Positions 13,201 through 20,443 of a stretch of 64,000 bases of DNA are shown in pieces. The stretch is from Bacillus paralicheniformis. Its GTDB lineage: Bacteria; Bacillota; Bacilli; Bacillales; Bacillaceae. A model generated the notes under the pieces. That model did no database searches, had not been told where the DNA came from, and saw nothing but the letters and a program-made list of their open reading frames with translations. The stretch lies in NCBI RefSeq assembly GCF_001042485.2, contig NZ_LBMN02000036.1:310001-374000 (forward strand), read 5' to 3'. Within the stretch, counting starts at the first letter, position 1. Every line of letters begins with the position of its first letter. The position numbers and the translations under genes are program-made.

Positions 13201-16200
13201 GCATCAAGAAGCACCGGATACATCGTCGTAAACCAGCCGATTGTTCTCGTGATGTCAACGCCTTCTAAAATATCTTCCCTGCCGTGGCCTTCCATCATGA
13301 CCTTCAGTTTGTTTTCCCCTGTGATGTCCTTTGCTCCGGTTAGTAATGCCGTTAACAAAATATCGTTGATTTCGGTGTTGTAGGCTCTGTTCGTGTTTCG
13401 CAAAAGGTCCGCTGTTGCCTCTTTGCCGAGCTTGATGCTCAACGTCGTGCTGTTTTCGTATACATCTTCCTTTAATATGTTCTTTGGCGGAATAAACCGG
13501 ACACGTGCCTTGGCAACGTTCCGCCAATATTTGGCTTCCTTCAATAAGGTTCGGCTGCGGGCGTATGCTTTTAACCTGCGGGCGAATTCTTGATAGGAAT
13601 CCGTTTTGTAGCCGATCTCGAGCGTTTGCCCCTTTAATGCCTGACTGTACAATGTTTCGAAGTCCTCGAACAGTATTCTCCACGATACACCGTCGACGAC
13701 AAGGTGATGGATTACAATGAGCAGGTGGTCGCCCTCATCAGCCCGGAAGATGCCGAGATGAACAAGTTTTCCTTTTCTGATCGATGTTTGTTTTTGAATG
13801 CTTGTCGCCAGCTCATACACCTTTTCCGCTTGACGATCAAGCCCTCTTACATCATAAACATCCAGGTCGAACAGGTCTTTCTGAAAGCTTCTGTTGTACT
13901 GAATGAAGTCCCCGCCTTTTTCCTCATAGATCATCCTTAACGCGTCGTGCTGCTCCATTATTTTATTGAAAGTCTTTTTAACACAGCTTTCGTCAAATCC
14001 GCCCTTTCTGAAGAGCACAAATGACTGGTTAAAGTGATCCAGCTCTTCTTTGTTATTAGTAAAATACCATTTTTGGATCGGAGTGAGTTCTGCATGTCCC
14101 GTGACGATTGTATTGGCATTTTGCCTCTGTGATTGTTTTTTAACATACTTGGAAAGATCCTTGATTCTCGGATTGGCGAACAGATCCTTCATTTCAAGCT
14201 TCAGGCCAAGCCTGGACAGCCTTGAGACGATTTGCAACGCCTTGATCGAATCTCCTCCTGCTGCAAAGAAGTGATGGCTGATACCGATGTCTCCGGCACC
14301 GAGAACATCCCTCCAGATGTCAACGAGCTTAGCTTCTGTGTCATCCCGCGGTGCTTCGTATTCCGCTCCTGTTGCGACATGTCTGTCAGGTGCAGGGAGG
14401 GCTTTTCGATCGACTTTATCGTTTGCGGTGAGCGGCAGCTTATCCAGTCTGACAAAATAAGCCGGAATCATATAGTGAGGGAGCTCTTTTTCGAGCCATT
14501 CACTGAGCTCGGTTGATGTCCAGTCTTCTTTGGAGACGATATAAGCGCACAAATAATCGCTGTTGTCATCGTCCTTCCTGGCTATAACCGCCGCTTCGTC
14601 GATTTTGTCAAGCTTGAGCAATTGATTCTCGATTTCTCCCAGTTCAATCCGGTATCCGCGTATTTTCACCTGATGGTCTATTCTTCCTAAAAACTCGAGA
14701 TGTCCACCGGGCAGCCATCTGGCCAGATCACCCGTCCGGTACAATCTTTCCCCTGATACAAACGGATGTGAAATAAACTTTTCGGCTGTCAGTTCCGGCC
14801 GGTTTAAATACCCGCGTGCAAGACTGATTCCGCCGACGCAAAGCTCTCCAACAACGCCTGTCGGCACAGGCTTCTGGTTTTGATCCAATACATATACGTT
14901 TGTATTGTCAATCGGACTGCCGATATGAGGACGACCGGATCCTCCGTAAACCCCCGCCGTTGCACAGACCGTCGTTTCCGTCGGTCCGTAGGCATTGATA
15001 AACAGCCGATTTCCGAACCACCTTTTTGCGAGTTCTTCAGTGCAGGCAGAGCCCGCGGAAACGATCACTTTGAGGTTTTCCAATCTGAATTCATCCAACA
15101 CATTCAGAACGGTCGGCGGCAAAGTCGCATGAGTGATGTCATACTGTCTTAGAAAGCTTGTTAACGGCTGCCCCGGCATCATTTCCTCCTGCCGTCCCAA
15201 CACTAAAGCCGCCCCGGCTGCCAGCGCCGGAAAGATTTCAAATACTGACGCATCAAATGATAGTGAAGCAAATTGAATCACTCTGCTGTCCGTGTTTAAA
15301 TGCATCAATTTGACAACTGCTGAAACAAGATTGCTCAGCCCTTTTTGTTCGATTAAGACGCCCTTCGGTTTTCCTGTGGACCCTGAAGTATAGATGATGT
15401 AAGCCAAATCCCCACTATGGCTGACAGTCTCCAATTGAGCCGCATCCAGGGCGGCAATTTGTTTGTCGTGAATATCAATGTTGATCATGCCGGCCTCTTT
15501 GATAAAGGACCGTTTTTTGATGAGCGCCTCTTCCGACAGAAGAAACTTTGTTTGGCTGTCGCCTAGGATGTATTTGATCCTGTCTTCAGGATATGCCGGA
15601 TCAAGCGGCAGGTACGCGCCTCCGGCCTTCAAAATTCCCAGAAGGCCGATGATCATCTCGGGAGAGCGGTCCACCATGATGCCGACGGCTGTGTTCGGTT
15701 TAACCCCTTTGTCTCTTAAAAACCGGGCCAGCTGATTTGACCTCTCATGCAATTGTCGATATGTCAGCTTTTGATCTTCAAACACGACCGCGGTTTGGTC
15801 AGGCGATGTCTCCGCCCGCTCCGCAAACAGCCGGCAAATGGTTTTGTCTATTGGAGCATCAGTTTTCGTATCATTAAACCGATATAACAATGTGTTTTTT
15901 TCGTCTTCTGACATGGCCTCTATTTGATCAAGCCGCATGTCCGGCCGATTGGAAATATCCTCTAAAGCACGGACGAAATGCGCCGCCATCCTTTCGACCG
16001 TTTCTCTTTTAAACAGCTTTGTACAGTATTCCAAATCAAATTCGATCTTCGAGTCTTTTTCGATTGCCGATAAAGTGAGGTCAAATTTTGAAATATGGAT
16101 GTCGCTTTCAAACGGTTCAAATGTGAGCCCTTCTATTTCAGCATCCGCTTTTTCCAAGTTTTGCAGGACAAACATCGTATCAAACAGCGGATTTCTGCTC

Positions 16201-19200
16201 ATGTCGCGTTCAAGGTCAAGCTGTTCGACAAGATCGTCAAATTGATAATCTTGGTTTTCATACGCCTTCAGCGCCGTCTCTTTTACATCTTGCAAAAATT
16301 CAGCGAATGTCTTGTCGCCCTTCGGATGATTTCTCATCGCCAGCGTATTGACAAACATTCCGATTACATGTTTCAGCTCGTGATGTTTTCTTCCTTGAAT
16401 CGGCGTTCCGATAATCAAATCTTCCTGTCCGCTATATGTTCTAAGCAAAACCGTATACGCCGCCAGAAGAAGCATATACATGGTCGCTCCGTTGTTTTTG
16501 GCGATCCGCTTGAGCTTCTTCGTCAATTCGCCGTCGATTGCAAAACCGATTCTATCGCCTTCAACACTGTGCATTTGCGGCCTCGGGTAATCCGTCGGCA
16601 TGTTGAGGACTGGAATCTCGCCTTTGAAAATATTGAGCCAGTACTCTTTTTGCCTTTTCATCTCATCTTTTTGATAAAAAGCCCTTTGCCATTCTGAATA
16701 GTCTTTATATTGGAGGCTGAGCGGCTCCAGTTCTTTTCCGCCGTACAAATCGCAAATTTCTTTTGTCAAAACCCCCATCGATGCGCCGTCAGAAATGATA
16801 TGGTGCATATCAAACAGAATGATATGTTCCTCGTCGTCAACCTTGACCACCTCTGTTCTAAAAAGCGGGGCCTTTTTCAAATCAAACGGTCTGACAAATT
16901 GTTTGATGATCTCTTGAATGGATAGAGACTCTATTTCGCTGGATTTGATGCTGAAATCTACTTCTTTTTCAATCTTTTGAACTGGCTCTCCATCCGCCAT
17001 CAAGAAGGACGTTCTAAGCGCTTCATGTCTTTGAATGACAATTTGCAATGCGTTCTCAAACCGGCGTATATCGAAGGAACCCTTGACTTTCATGGTAAAA
17101 GGGATGTTGTAGGACAATCCGCTCCCTTCGATTTGACCTAGAATGTACAGTCTTTTTTGCGCGGATGAAAGACGATAGTATTCTTTTTCTTCCACTTTTT
17201 TAATAGATGAATCAACACTATCTTTTGTCGATCTGATATATTCTCCCAATCCTTTGATTGTCGGTGTTTTAAAGATTTGCCCAAGAGGGATTTCCGCTTT
17301 GAGCTCCTTTCGGATTCTTGCCGCCATCGCGGCCGCTTTGAGAGAATGTCCCCCCAGCTCGAAGAAATGATCGTTGATACCGGCCTTTTCCACCTTTAAA
17401 ATATCACGCCAAATTGCTGCCAGCTTTTCTTCCGTTTCATTTCGCGGCGCCTCATACTCACTTTCCGCTCCCATCGTTCTGTCCGGCTCAGGCAGGGCTT
17501 TTCTGTCCACTTTCCCGTTTTTGGTGAGCGGCAGCTTGTCCATGTTCACGAAATAGGCGGGAATCATATAATCCGGAAGCTTTTCACCTAAAAACCCTTT
17601 CAGCTCATCAAGGGAAATCTCACGCTTTGCCGTGATATAGGCGCAAATGTACGGGCGGTTCTCTCCGTCTTCTCTGACGGTAACGATCGTCTCGTTGATG
17701 TCTTCATGCATCTCCAGCCGGCTTTCGATTTCGCCGAGTTCGATCCTGAAGCCGCGGATTTTCACCTGATGGTCGATTCGGCCGATGAATTCGATGTTGC
17801 CATCAGGCAGCCATTTCGCTAAATCGCCCGTCTTGTACAGCCTTTCTCCCGGCATAAACGGATGCGGGATGAATTTTTCCGCCGTCAGTTCCTCGCGGTT
17901 TAAATATCCTTTGCTTAAACCATCGCCTGCGATGCACAGCTCTCCGGGAACCCCGATCGGCACGAGCTTGCCGGCTTCATCCATGATCAAGACCGACGTA
18001 TTCGCCAGCGGGCTGCCGATCGGGATTGTATCGGCTTTTTCATCTATTTCATTGATGAAATAATATGTCGCATATACCGTGCTTTCCGTCGGGCCGTAAA
18101 CATGAATCAATTTATCCCGGCCGGCATGATCCAACACTTTTCTCACATGCGGTATCGACGCTCTTTCCCCGCCGAAAAGGATTTTCCGCAGCTTGGCAAG
18201 GCAGCCGATATTGATGTCGGCGAGCGTATTGAACAGCGCTGTCGTAATGAACATCACGCTGACTTGTTCTTTTTTTATCACTTCGGCCAGCTCATGTGTA
18301 TTCAAGACCGTCTCTTTTTCGATCAGGACGAGTGAGGCTCCGTTTAAGAGAGCGCCGAAGATGTCGAACACCGATCCGTCAAACGAATAGTTGGACAGCT
18401 GGAGAATGGCGTCATCTTCAGTGATGTCGATATAATTGGTGTTTTTAACGACTCTTGCCGCACTGTAATGCGGGGTGACGACGCCTTTTGGCATTCCCGT
18501 AGATCCTGATGTGTAGATGATATAGGCGGTATCGCCGGAATCATTGACAGAACTGAGCGGTTCTTTACTGAATCCGTCTGAAGCCCCTTTGTCCAGATGA
18601 ACGATGTCAGCCTCACAATCGATTCCGTCTGCCGCTTTTCCTTGTGTAAGCAGTACCGCGGCTTTTGTGTCTTCGAGCATGAAGGCCATTCTGTCTTTAG
18701 GCGTTTCAGGGTCGATTGGCAGATATGCGCCGCCCGCTTTTAAAATCCCGATGATGCCGATGATCATCTCAAAGGAGCGGTCCGCGATGATCGCGGCAAT
18801 CGAGCCTCTCCCGATACCCTTTTCCCTGAGGAGTCTCGCGGTTTGGTTTGCTTTCTTATTCAGCTCTCTATAGGTCATGCGCTGAGCACCGAACACAAGA
18901 GCCGTCTGGTCAGGCGTCTTCATGGCCTGTTCCTCAAAGAGCTCATGAAGCGGCTTGTCTTTCGGGTAATCCGTTTTTGTATCGTTGAATATGTGTAAAA
19001 TCCTCTGTTGTTCTTCTTTTGACACAAGGTTGATGTCTTGTAATGTTTGTGCCTCATCTTCCGCCACTTGTTCTGCGACGGTGATGATATGCTTTTCTAA
19101 TGTTTCGATGATGGTGTCGTCATATACATTTTCATCATAGATGAAGAGCAGCTTTAATTGATCGTCAAGAGCCGCGGAAATGCTGAAATGATAATTGGTC

Positions 19201-20330
19201 TGTTCTTCCCCGCTGACATTCACCATTTCAAAACCTACATCATTTTTTTCTTCAAACGCTTTTTGGTCAACGGCATAGTTTTCAAAGACCATGACATGGT
19301 CGATCAAATCATTTTTCAACTCGCTTAGCGCTTGAACCTCCGCTAAATTCATGTAATTGTAGCGGCTGCTTTCTAAAGCGTCGGCTTGGGTTTGGCGCAG
19401 AACATCTTTAAAAAGCTTGTCTTTGCCCAGCCTGATTCTGGTCGGGATGGTGTTGATGAAGACGCCGACCATTGTTTCTATACCTTCCACTTCGGCATCT
19501 CTGCCGGAAACAACGGTTCCGAACACCACATCCTCGCTGTTGTTGTATTTCGCCAAAATCACGCCCCAAATGCTTTGCAGCACGGTATTGATCGTTACAT
19601 GATTCTGGTTGGCCAATTTGATGAGGCGATTTGTCAATTCTTTGGAACATTCAATCGTTTTCTCTCTTCTTTTAAAACCCGTCTCAGAAGGTGTGCGAAG
19701 CTTTGGAAGCGAATTTTTTTGATCATAGCCGCTCAAATAGCTCTCCCAATAGCTCTGAGCTTCTTCTTTATCCTGATCCTCCAGCCATTTGATATAATCG
19801 CTGTACGGCCTCGGGTCTTCCAATTGATGATGTTGGCCTTTCCGCTTCATTTCATATATCGTCAACAGCTCATCCAGGATGATGCCAAGGCACCATCCGT
19901 CAAGCAAAATGTGATGATACGTCCAGACAAATTGATACGAATCGTCAGACGTTCTGATGAGACAAGCTCTCATCAACGTATCTTTGGCTAAGTCAAAACC
20001 CTTTTGTCTATCTTCTGCCAAATATCTCTCCAAAACGCCGTCTTGATCATGCCGGCCTCGTATATCAAGATAGTCAAACTTCATGTGCCGATCTTTGATA
20101 ATGACGTGCAGCGGCTCATCCAATCTGTGATGAAATGATGCTCTTAGGATCTCATGCCTTTTCATGACTTCATTTAGGCTTTCTTCAAACATCCGCTCAT
20201 CCACATCACCTTTTAATTCAATGATGAACTGCTCAAAATATGCGTGTGACGCTTCGTCTTTCATGGCATGAAACAGCATTCCTTTTTGCATGTTTGATAA
20301 CGGATATATTTTCTCAACTTTTGTTTTCAT
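1251..20330 (-). CDS. bacC: BacC, bacitracin synthetase 3 (Ile8-Phe9-His10-Asp11-Asn12, thioesterase)
   Basis: This non-ribosomal peptide synthetase of 6,359 residues matches the known BacC length. Approximate domains are: C 1-440, A 465-960, T 965-1040; C 1060-1490, A 1510-1990, T 2000-2070, E 2085-2520; C 2545-2990, A 3010-3490, T 3500-3570; C 3590-4020, A 4040-4530, T 4540-4610, E 4625-5070; C 5090-5540, A 5560-6040, T 6055-6120; thioesterase 6130-6359. Pocket residues read by eye are DGFFLGVVYK (Ile), DAFTVAAVCK (Phe), DSEAVAEVCK (His), DLTKVGHIGK (Asp) and DLTKIGEVGK (Asn). Condensation domains 1, 3 and 5 carry HHILLDG, the type that follows an epimerized donor; domains 2 and 4 carry HHIISDG. 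Epimerization domains follow Phe and Asp, giving D-Phe9 and D-Asp11. The thioesterase has GYSSG and should release and cyclize the peptide. The last carrier domain reads GANSLN rather than GGHSL/GGDSI. A ribosome-binding site (AGGAG) lies 13 nt upstream. Confidence 0.97.
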   Translation of the reverse strand: MKTKVEKIYPLSNMQKGMLFHAMKDEASHAYFEQFIIELKGDVDERMFEESLNEVMKRHEILRASFHHRLDEPLHVIIKDRHMKFDYLDIRGRHDQDGVLERYLAEDRQKGFDLAKDTLMRACLIRTSDDSYQFVWTYHHILLDGWCLGIILDELLTIYEMKRKGQHHQLEDPRPYSDYIKWLEDQDKEEAQSYWESYLSGYDQKNSLPKLRTPSETGFKRREKTIECSKELTNRLIKLANQNHVTINTVLQSIWGVILAKYNNSEDVVFGTVVSGRDAEVEGIETMVGVFINTIPTRIRLGKDKLFKDVLRQTQADALESSRYNYMNLAEVQALSELKNDLIDHVMVFENYAVDQKAFEEKNDVGFEMVNVSGEEQTNYHFSISAALDDQLKLLFIYDENVYDDTIIETLEKHIITVAEQVAEDEAQTLQDINLVSKEEQQRILHIFNDTKTDYPKDKPLHELFEEQAMKTPDQTALVFGAQRMTYRELNKKANQTARLLREKGIGRGSIAAIIADRSFEMIIGIIGILKAGGAYLPIDPETPKDRMAFMLEDTKAAVLLTQGKAADGIDCEADIVHLDKGASDGFSKEPLSSVNDSGDTAYIIYTSGSTGMPKGVVTPHYSAARVVKNTNYIDITEDDAILQLSNYSFDGSVFDIFGALLNGASLVLIEKETVLNTHELAEVIKKEQVSVMFITTALFNTLADINIGCLAKLRKILFGGERASIPHVRKVLDHAGRDKLIHVYGPTESTVYATYYFINEIDEKADTIPIGSPLANTSVLIMDEAGKLVPIGVPGELCIAGDGLSKGYLNREELTAEKFIPHPFMPGERLYKTGDLAKWLPDGNIEFIGRIDHQVKIRGFRIELGEIESRLEMHEDINETIVTVREDGENRPYICAYITAKREISLDELKGFLGEKLPDYMIPAYFVNMDKLPLTKNGKVDRKALPEPDRTMGAESEYEAPRNETEEKLAAIWRDILKVEKAGINDHFFELGGHSLKAAAMAARIRKELKAEIPLGQIFKTPTIKGLGEYIRSTKDSVDSSIKKVEEKEYYRLSSAQKRLYILGQIEGSGLSYNIPFTMKVKGSFDIRRFENALQIVIQRHEALRTSFLMADGEPVQKIEKEVDFSIKSSEIESLSIQEIIKQFVRPFDLKKAPLFRTEVVKVDDEEHIILFDMHHIISDGASMGVLTKEICDLYGGKELEPLSLQYKDYSEWQRAFYQKDEMKRQKEYWLNIFKGEIPVLNMPTDYPRPQMHSVEGDRIGFAIDGELTKKLKRIAKNNGATMYMLLLAAYTVLLRTYSGQEDLIIGTPIQGRKHHELKHVIGMFVNTLAMRNHPKGDKTFAEFLQDVKETALKAYENQDYQFDDLVEQLDLERDMSRNPLFDTMFVLQNLEKADAEIEGLTFEPFESDIHISKFDLTLSAIEKDSKIEFDLEYCTKLFKRETVERMAAHFVRALEDISNRPDMRLDQIEAMSEDEKNTLLYRFNDTKTDAPIDKTICRLFAERAETSPDQTAVVFEDQKLTYRQLHERSNQLARFLRDKGVKPNTAVGIMVDRSPEMIIGLLGILKAGGAYLPLDPAYPEDRIKYILGDSQTKFLLSEEALIKKRSFIKEAGMINIDIHDKQIAALDAAQLETVSHSGDLAYIIYTSGSTGKPKGVLIEQKGLSNLVSAVVKLMHLNTDSRVIQFASLSFDASVFEIFPALAAGAALVLGRQEEMMPGQPLTSFLRQYDITHATLPPTVLNVLDEFRLENLKVIVSAGSACTEELAKRWFGNRLFINAYGPTETTVCATAGVYGGSGRPHIGSPIDNTNVYVLDQNQKPVPTGVVGELCVGGISLARGYLNRPELTAEKFISHPFVSGERLYRTGDLARWLPGGHLEFLGRIDHQVKIRGYRIELGEIENQLLKLDKIDEAAVIARKDDDNSDYLCAYIVSKEDWTSTELSEWLEKELPHYMIPAYFVRLDKLPLTANDKVDRKALPAPDRHVATGAEYEAPRDDTEAKLVDIWRDVLGAGDIGISHHFFAAGGDSIKALQIVSRLSRLGLKLEMKDLFANPRIKDLSKYVKKQSQRQNANTIVTGHAELTPIQKWYFTNNKEELDHFNQSFVLFRKGGFDESCVKKTFNKIMEQHDALRMIYEEKGGDFIQYNRSFQKDLFDLDVYDVRGLDRQAEKVYELATSIQKQTSIRKGKLVHLGIFRADEGDHLLIVIHHLVVDGVSWRILFEDFETLYSQALKGQTLEIGYKTDSYQEFARRLKAYARSRTLLKEAKYWRNVAKARVRFIPPKNILKEDVYENSTTLSIKLGKEATADLLRNTNRAYNTEINDILLTALLTGAKDITGENKLKVMMEGHGREDILEGVDITRTIGWFTTMYPVLLDAGEEKALSQHIKMVKETLRKIPNKGIGYGLLKYMAEDPDFINEEKARISFNYLGEIDADMNRGEFSGSSFSEGESIGGKIARSHSIEINAIVIHHELVIHTTFNQMEYEKDTISRLNHQLKERLEQIIKHCTQQTESERTPSDYGDTNISLDELEEIKGKYSSVIEKIYPLANMQKGMLFHAIEDHTSDAYFQQTVMDIEGYVDPAILEASFNDIMKRHEILRASYEYEIVEEPRQIIIENRSIDFTYFNIAKSSAQQQEMFIERLINEDRKKGFDLSRDVLMRAYLLKTAERSYRLVWSHHHILLDGWCLGIIMRELFVIYENRMNGKASPLKETKPYSDYIKWLERQDQEEGRQYWREYLKGYEEQAQLPTLTKRKKSSLYDRREKVIHLSKQLTKQLKALAAKNSVTLHTVIQTIWGLMLTKYNKIDDVVFGTVVSGREANVDGIEDMIGLFINTIPTRIRFNEQARFNECLQKVQEDAIQSNRYNYMNLAEVQALSSLKKDLIDHILVFENYETDEQDFEESQMKTGFKVNEISAAEQSNYSFSMSVTPGEELTLVLTYDGNVYDRDIINNIEGHIKRVAEQVTANENRKIAEIDMLAEEERKTLLYEFNRTNADYPRNKTIHQLFEEQAERTPGHTAVVFEKEKLSYKALNERSNQLAGLLREKGVKPDMIVGVMAERSVEMIVGMLAVLKAGGAYLPIDPEYPEDRIRYMIEDSGISILLKKADKQIDVDLTCIDMNEKGLTKDKATENLEHTSGSSDMAYVIYTSGSTGKPKGVMVNHQSIVNTLYWRKQSYGYSTADATLQVPSFSFDSSVEDIFTTLISGAKLVLIRDLRMNPREIIGVLRTHKATNLLAVPSFYLSLLDTIEQPLEDLRFITVAGEGFNESLIRQHFEKLPNVKLFNEYGPTENSVCSTRGELQKDDEKVVIGRPISNHKAYILNHNQQLLPLGTPGELCLSGEGLARGYLNRPDLTLGKFVPNPFVLGENMYRTGDLARFLPDGQIEYLGRIDHQVKIRGFRIELSEIENQLLKIEGIDAAAVMAREDQAGGKYLCAYIVADKTAGVADVRKCLLKELPDYMVPSYFVKLDQLPLTANGKIDRKALPEPSGTISEATYEAPRNRTEEKLVSIWEDVLGIENIGISHNFFELGGHSLKAAALTAKLHKEMKIEVPLRQIFETPTIKDIGDFIESMKESPYASITQAEEKEYYALSSAQRRLYILNQIEPGGLSYNMPFAMKIAGDFDVDRFEDAFRQLIERHEALRTAFVMVDGEPVQKIEKEVDFKVKYGRLGQDRLEEKIKAFIKPFALEKAPLLRVEVLKASGDEHVLMFDMHHIISDGVSMAIFTRELAELYEGKTLQPLTIQYKDFSEWQKLFYQKDEIKRQEDYWLNVFQGEVPVLNLPADEKRPQKRSIEGDIVQFEIDGETSAMLNKLAKENGATMYMLLLAGYTTLLAKYTGQEDIVVGSPIAGRHHSDLKHVIGVFINTLAMRNHPIGDMPFADYLKEVKETALKAYENQDYPFDELVEKLDVKRDMSRHPLFDTMLVLQNFDGDEADIDGLIFQPLQTEVNISKFDLTLTAAETNEGIQCVFNYSTKLFKRSTIERMAGHLINILKEAANDPQMPLSDVNMLSDEEIRVLRDQNQGQRTDYPKDQTVHQLFEHQAGKTPEQTAVVFADEKLTYRELNEKANQLARLLRDKGASAGAPVAIMIEPSLEMIISMMAVLKAGAAYVPIESEQLAKRTNEILSDSRAAILLVKGSVKENVAFAGEIVNVADGLIDAKAASNLSTSGAADQNAYIIYTSGSTGKPKGVFVRHGNVVNYTAWFMKEASLTENDKAMLVSSYAFDLGYTSIFSALLSGSELHIARKECYTNAHRALKYIKENGITYIKLTPSLFNIFVNDPGFSAEKPCATLRLVVLGGEMINTRDVETFYNQYPDHVVMNHYGPTETTIGSVFKVIDPEHLNSFKEYPVIGTPIHNTNAYVLDENMKLLPEGVYGELCIAGAGVTGGYVNKPDITKEKFVEDPFAPHTKMYRTGDLARRLSDGNIELAGRMDSQVKVRGYRIEPEEIKNRLLAHDDIKEAFIAAREDHKGAKQLCAYFTANAELPFEDIRTYLMRELPEYMIPSSFVQIEKMPLSANGKIDTTALPEPQPGKETEYEPPRNETEEKLVQIWEDVLGIDKIGITHHFFAAGGDSIKALQMISRLSREGLSLEMKDLFANPQIKSLSRYVKAETDKSASYETVEGEVLLTPIQQEYFSLNKTDRNHYNHAVILYRKNGFDESIVKRVFREIIQHHDALRTVFREEGGKIIQYNRGPGKKLFDLFVYDVSSENDQPQKVYQLATELQQSIDIKTGPLVKLALFKTNNGDHLLIIIHHLVVDGISWRILFEDLALGYSQLSNGEKVEFYPKTASYQEYAHHIKEYSKTEKLLGEKQYWLKAVCEDVKFLEMNEDAGVFKVEDSKTFSTELEKEETARLLRETNQAYRTEINDLLIAALLVAARDMTGQNKLRIMLEGHGREQVADGIDISRTVGWFTSKYPVFIDLGQETDMSRTIKMVKEHLRNVPNKGIGYGILKYLTRDSEIAKGATSPILFNYLGQLDEDINSREFSSSHLSPGEAAGKGITREHPLEINAVVFRGQLAIQTTYNTRAYSEDVVRTFAQKYKEALKAVIRHCAEREETEKTPSDYGDKGISLDQLEEIKLKYKGMEIEKIYPLANMQRGMLFHALEDKESQAYFEQMAIDMKGLIDERLFAETFNDIMERHEILKASIEYEITDEPRNVIIKDRKINLDYHDLRKQSPAEREQVIQTYRKADREKGFRLNSEPLIRAALMRTEDDSYTFIWTNHHILLDGWSRGIIMGELFQMYHMKEGGQKHRLEEARPYSDYIGWLEQQDKEAPKAYWRNYLSGFTEKSPISVLASSSGHAKYKRKEAVIEFPQQLTGRITELASRNNVTLHTVLQCIWGMLLARYNQTDDVVFGTVISGRDAQVAGIEKMVGLFINTVPTRIRLEKSQSFKELIKSVQEQALEGRTYHDMNLSEVQSLSELKRELLDHILIFENYAVDQSAFETSGKRGAGFIFEEIHAEEQTNYGFNIVAVPGERLVIKLTYDGNIYHDHIIAGIKGHLQQVMEQVVQNEDQSLNDITVLSEAERNRLLYEWNDTRAEYPNQTIHRLFEEQAEKTPELAAVVSGNDKLTYRELNEKSNQLARYLRDKGVKEDTIVAIMAERSPEMMVGIMGILKAGGAYLPIDPDYPEERIKYMLEDSGAAIILVDHKQDLGTLHQEAVELTGDFSSYPADNLEPAGNTDSLAYIIYTSGSTGKPKGVMIRQRGLVNYITWAARVYVQGEQLDFALYSSIAFDLTVTSIFTPLISGNRVIVYQHSRDGEPLIRKVFRDQKAGIVKLTPSHLSLVKDMGASGSSIKRLIVGGEDLKTELAKEITERFHHNIEIYNEYGPTETVVGCMIYQYDAGRDRQVSVPIGKPASNVQLYILDERQEVQPVGIAGELYISGDGVAKGYLNKPELTSEKFLPNPFLPGERMYRTGDLARMRPDGHIEYLGRIDHQVKIRGYRIELGEIEHQLLRHSDIKEAAVAAKTDQSNDQVLCAYVVSERDITQEDIKAFLVKELPEYMVPSYLLKLDELPLTPNGKVDLKALPEPDRSAGALLEYEPPRHELEEKMAAIWEDILNIELIGINANIFDIGANSLNIMSFVSRLYAELGFRVPFKDIFSKPTIKELSDFLKHAQDLLKDYTDDCMQLTRAEEGGKNLFCFPPAASMGIAYMGLAKYLKQHSVYSFNFIPSANRVRKYADIIKNIQGEGPYTLIGYSSGGILAFDVAKELNRQGYEVEDLIIIDSKYRTKAEKHQFTEEEYREEISKTFELEKYRDAEKLLSDYLVDLVMKSYVYIQNTVTTGAIDGHISYIKSSDNQRDENMMMWEKAASKTFTVVQGAGTHMQMISKSHPDILERNARLIHDIINKTVKI
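17481..19130 (-). repeat. Near-identical Ile adenylation-domain repeat, copy in BacC module 1
   Basis: This segment, encoding most of the Ile8 adenylation domain and its upstream linker, is nearly identical in DNA to segments in BacA module 5 (28681-30325) and BacA module 1 (42561-44040). Against the module 5 copy the alignment keeps an exact 11,200-nt offset over the first kilobase, with only about ten differences seen by eye. It closely matches the module 1 copy in the stretch where module 5 diverges. Confidence 0.85.
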
Positions 20331-20443
20331 ATCGTCATCTCATCTCCTAGAATTCCTTTTGTTTTCAGATCCACATGGGCCGCCCATTTTTAAGCAGCAG
20401 GTTAACCATTTCAAGGGGGTTTCTTTAGCTTTTTTCATGATGT

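Noticed and set aside
1999-19991. Many open frames of 60-200 codons on the plus strand opposite the synthetase genes
   Set aside because: They mirror the reading frames and domain repeats of bacA-C, lack ribosome-binding sites and recur at equivalent places in each module, so they are shadows of GC-rich coding sequence.
20370-20395. ATGGGC-c-GCCCAT palindrome between bacB and bacC
   Set aside because: A 6-bp palindrome with a 1-nt centre cannot form a stable hairpin and no known operator matches.
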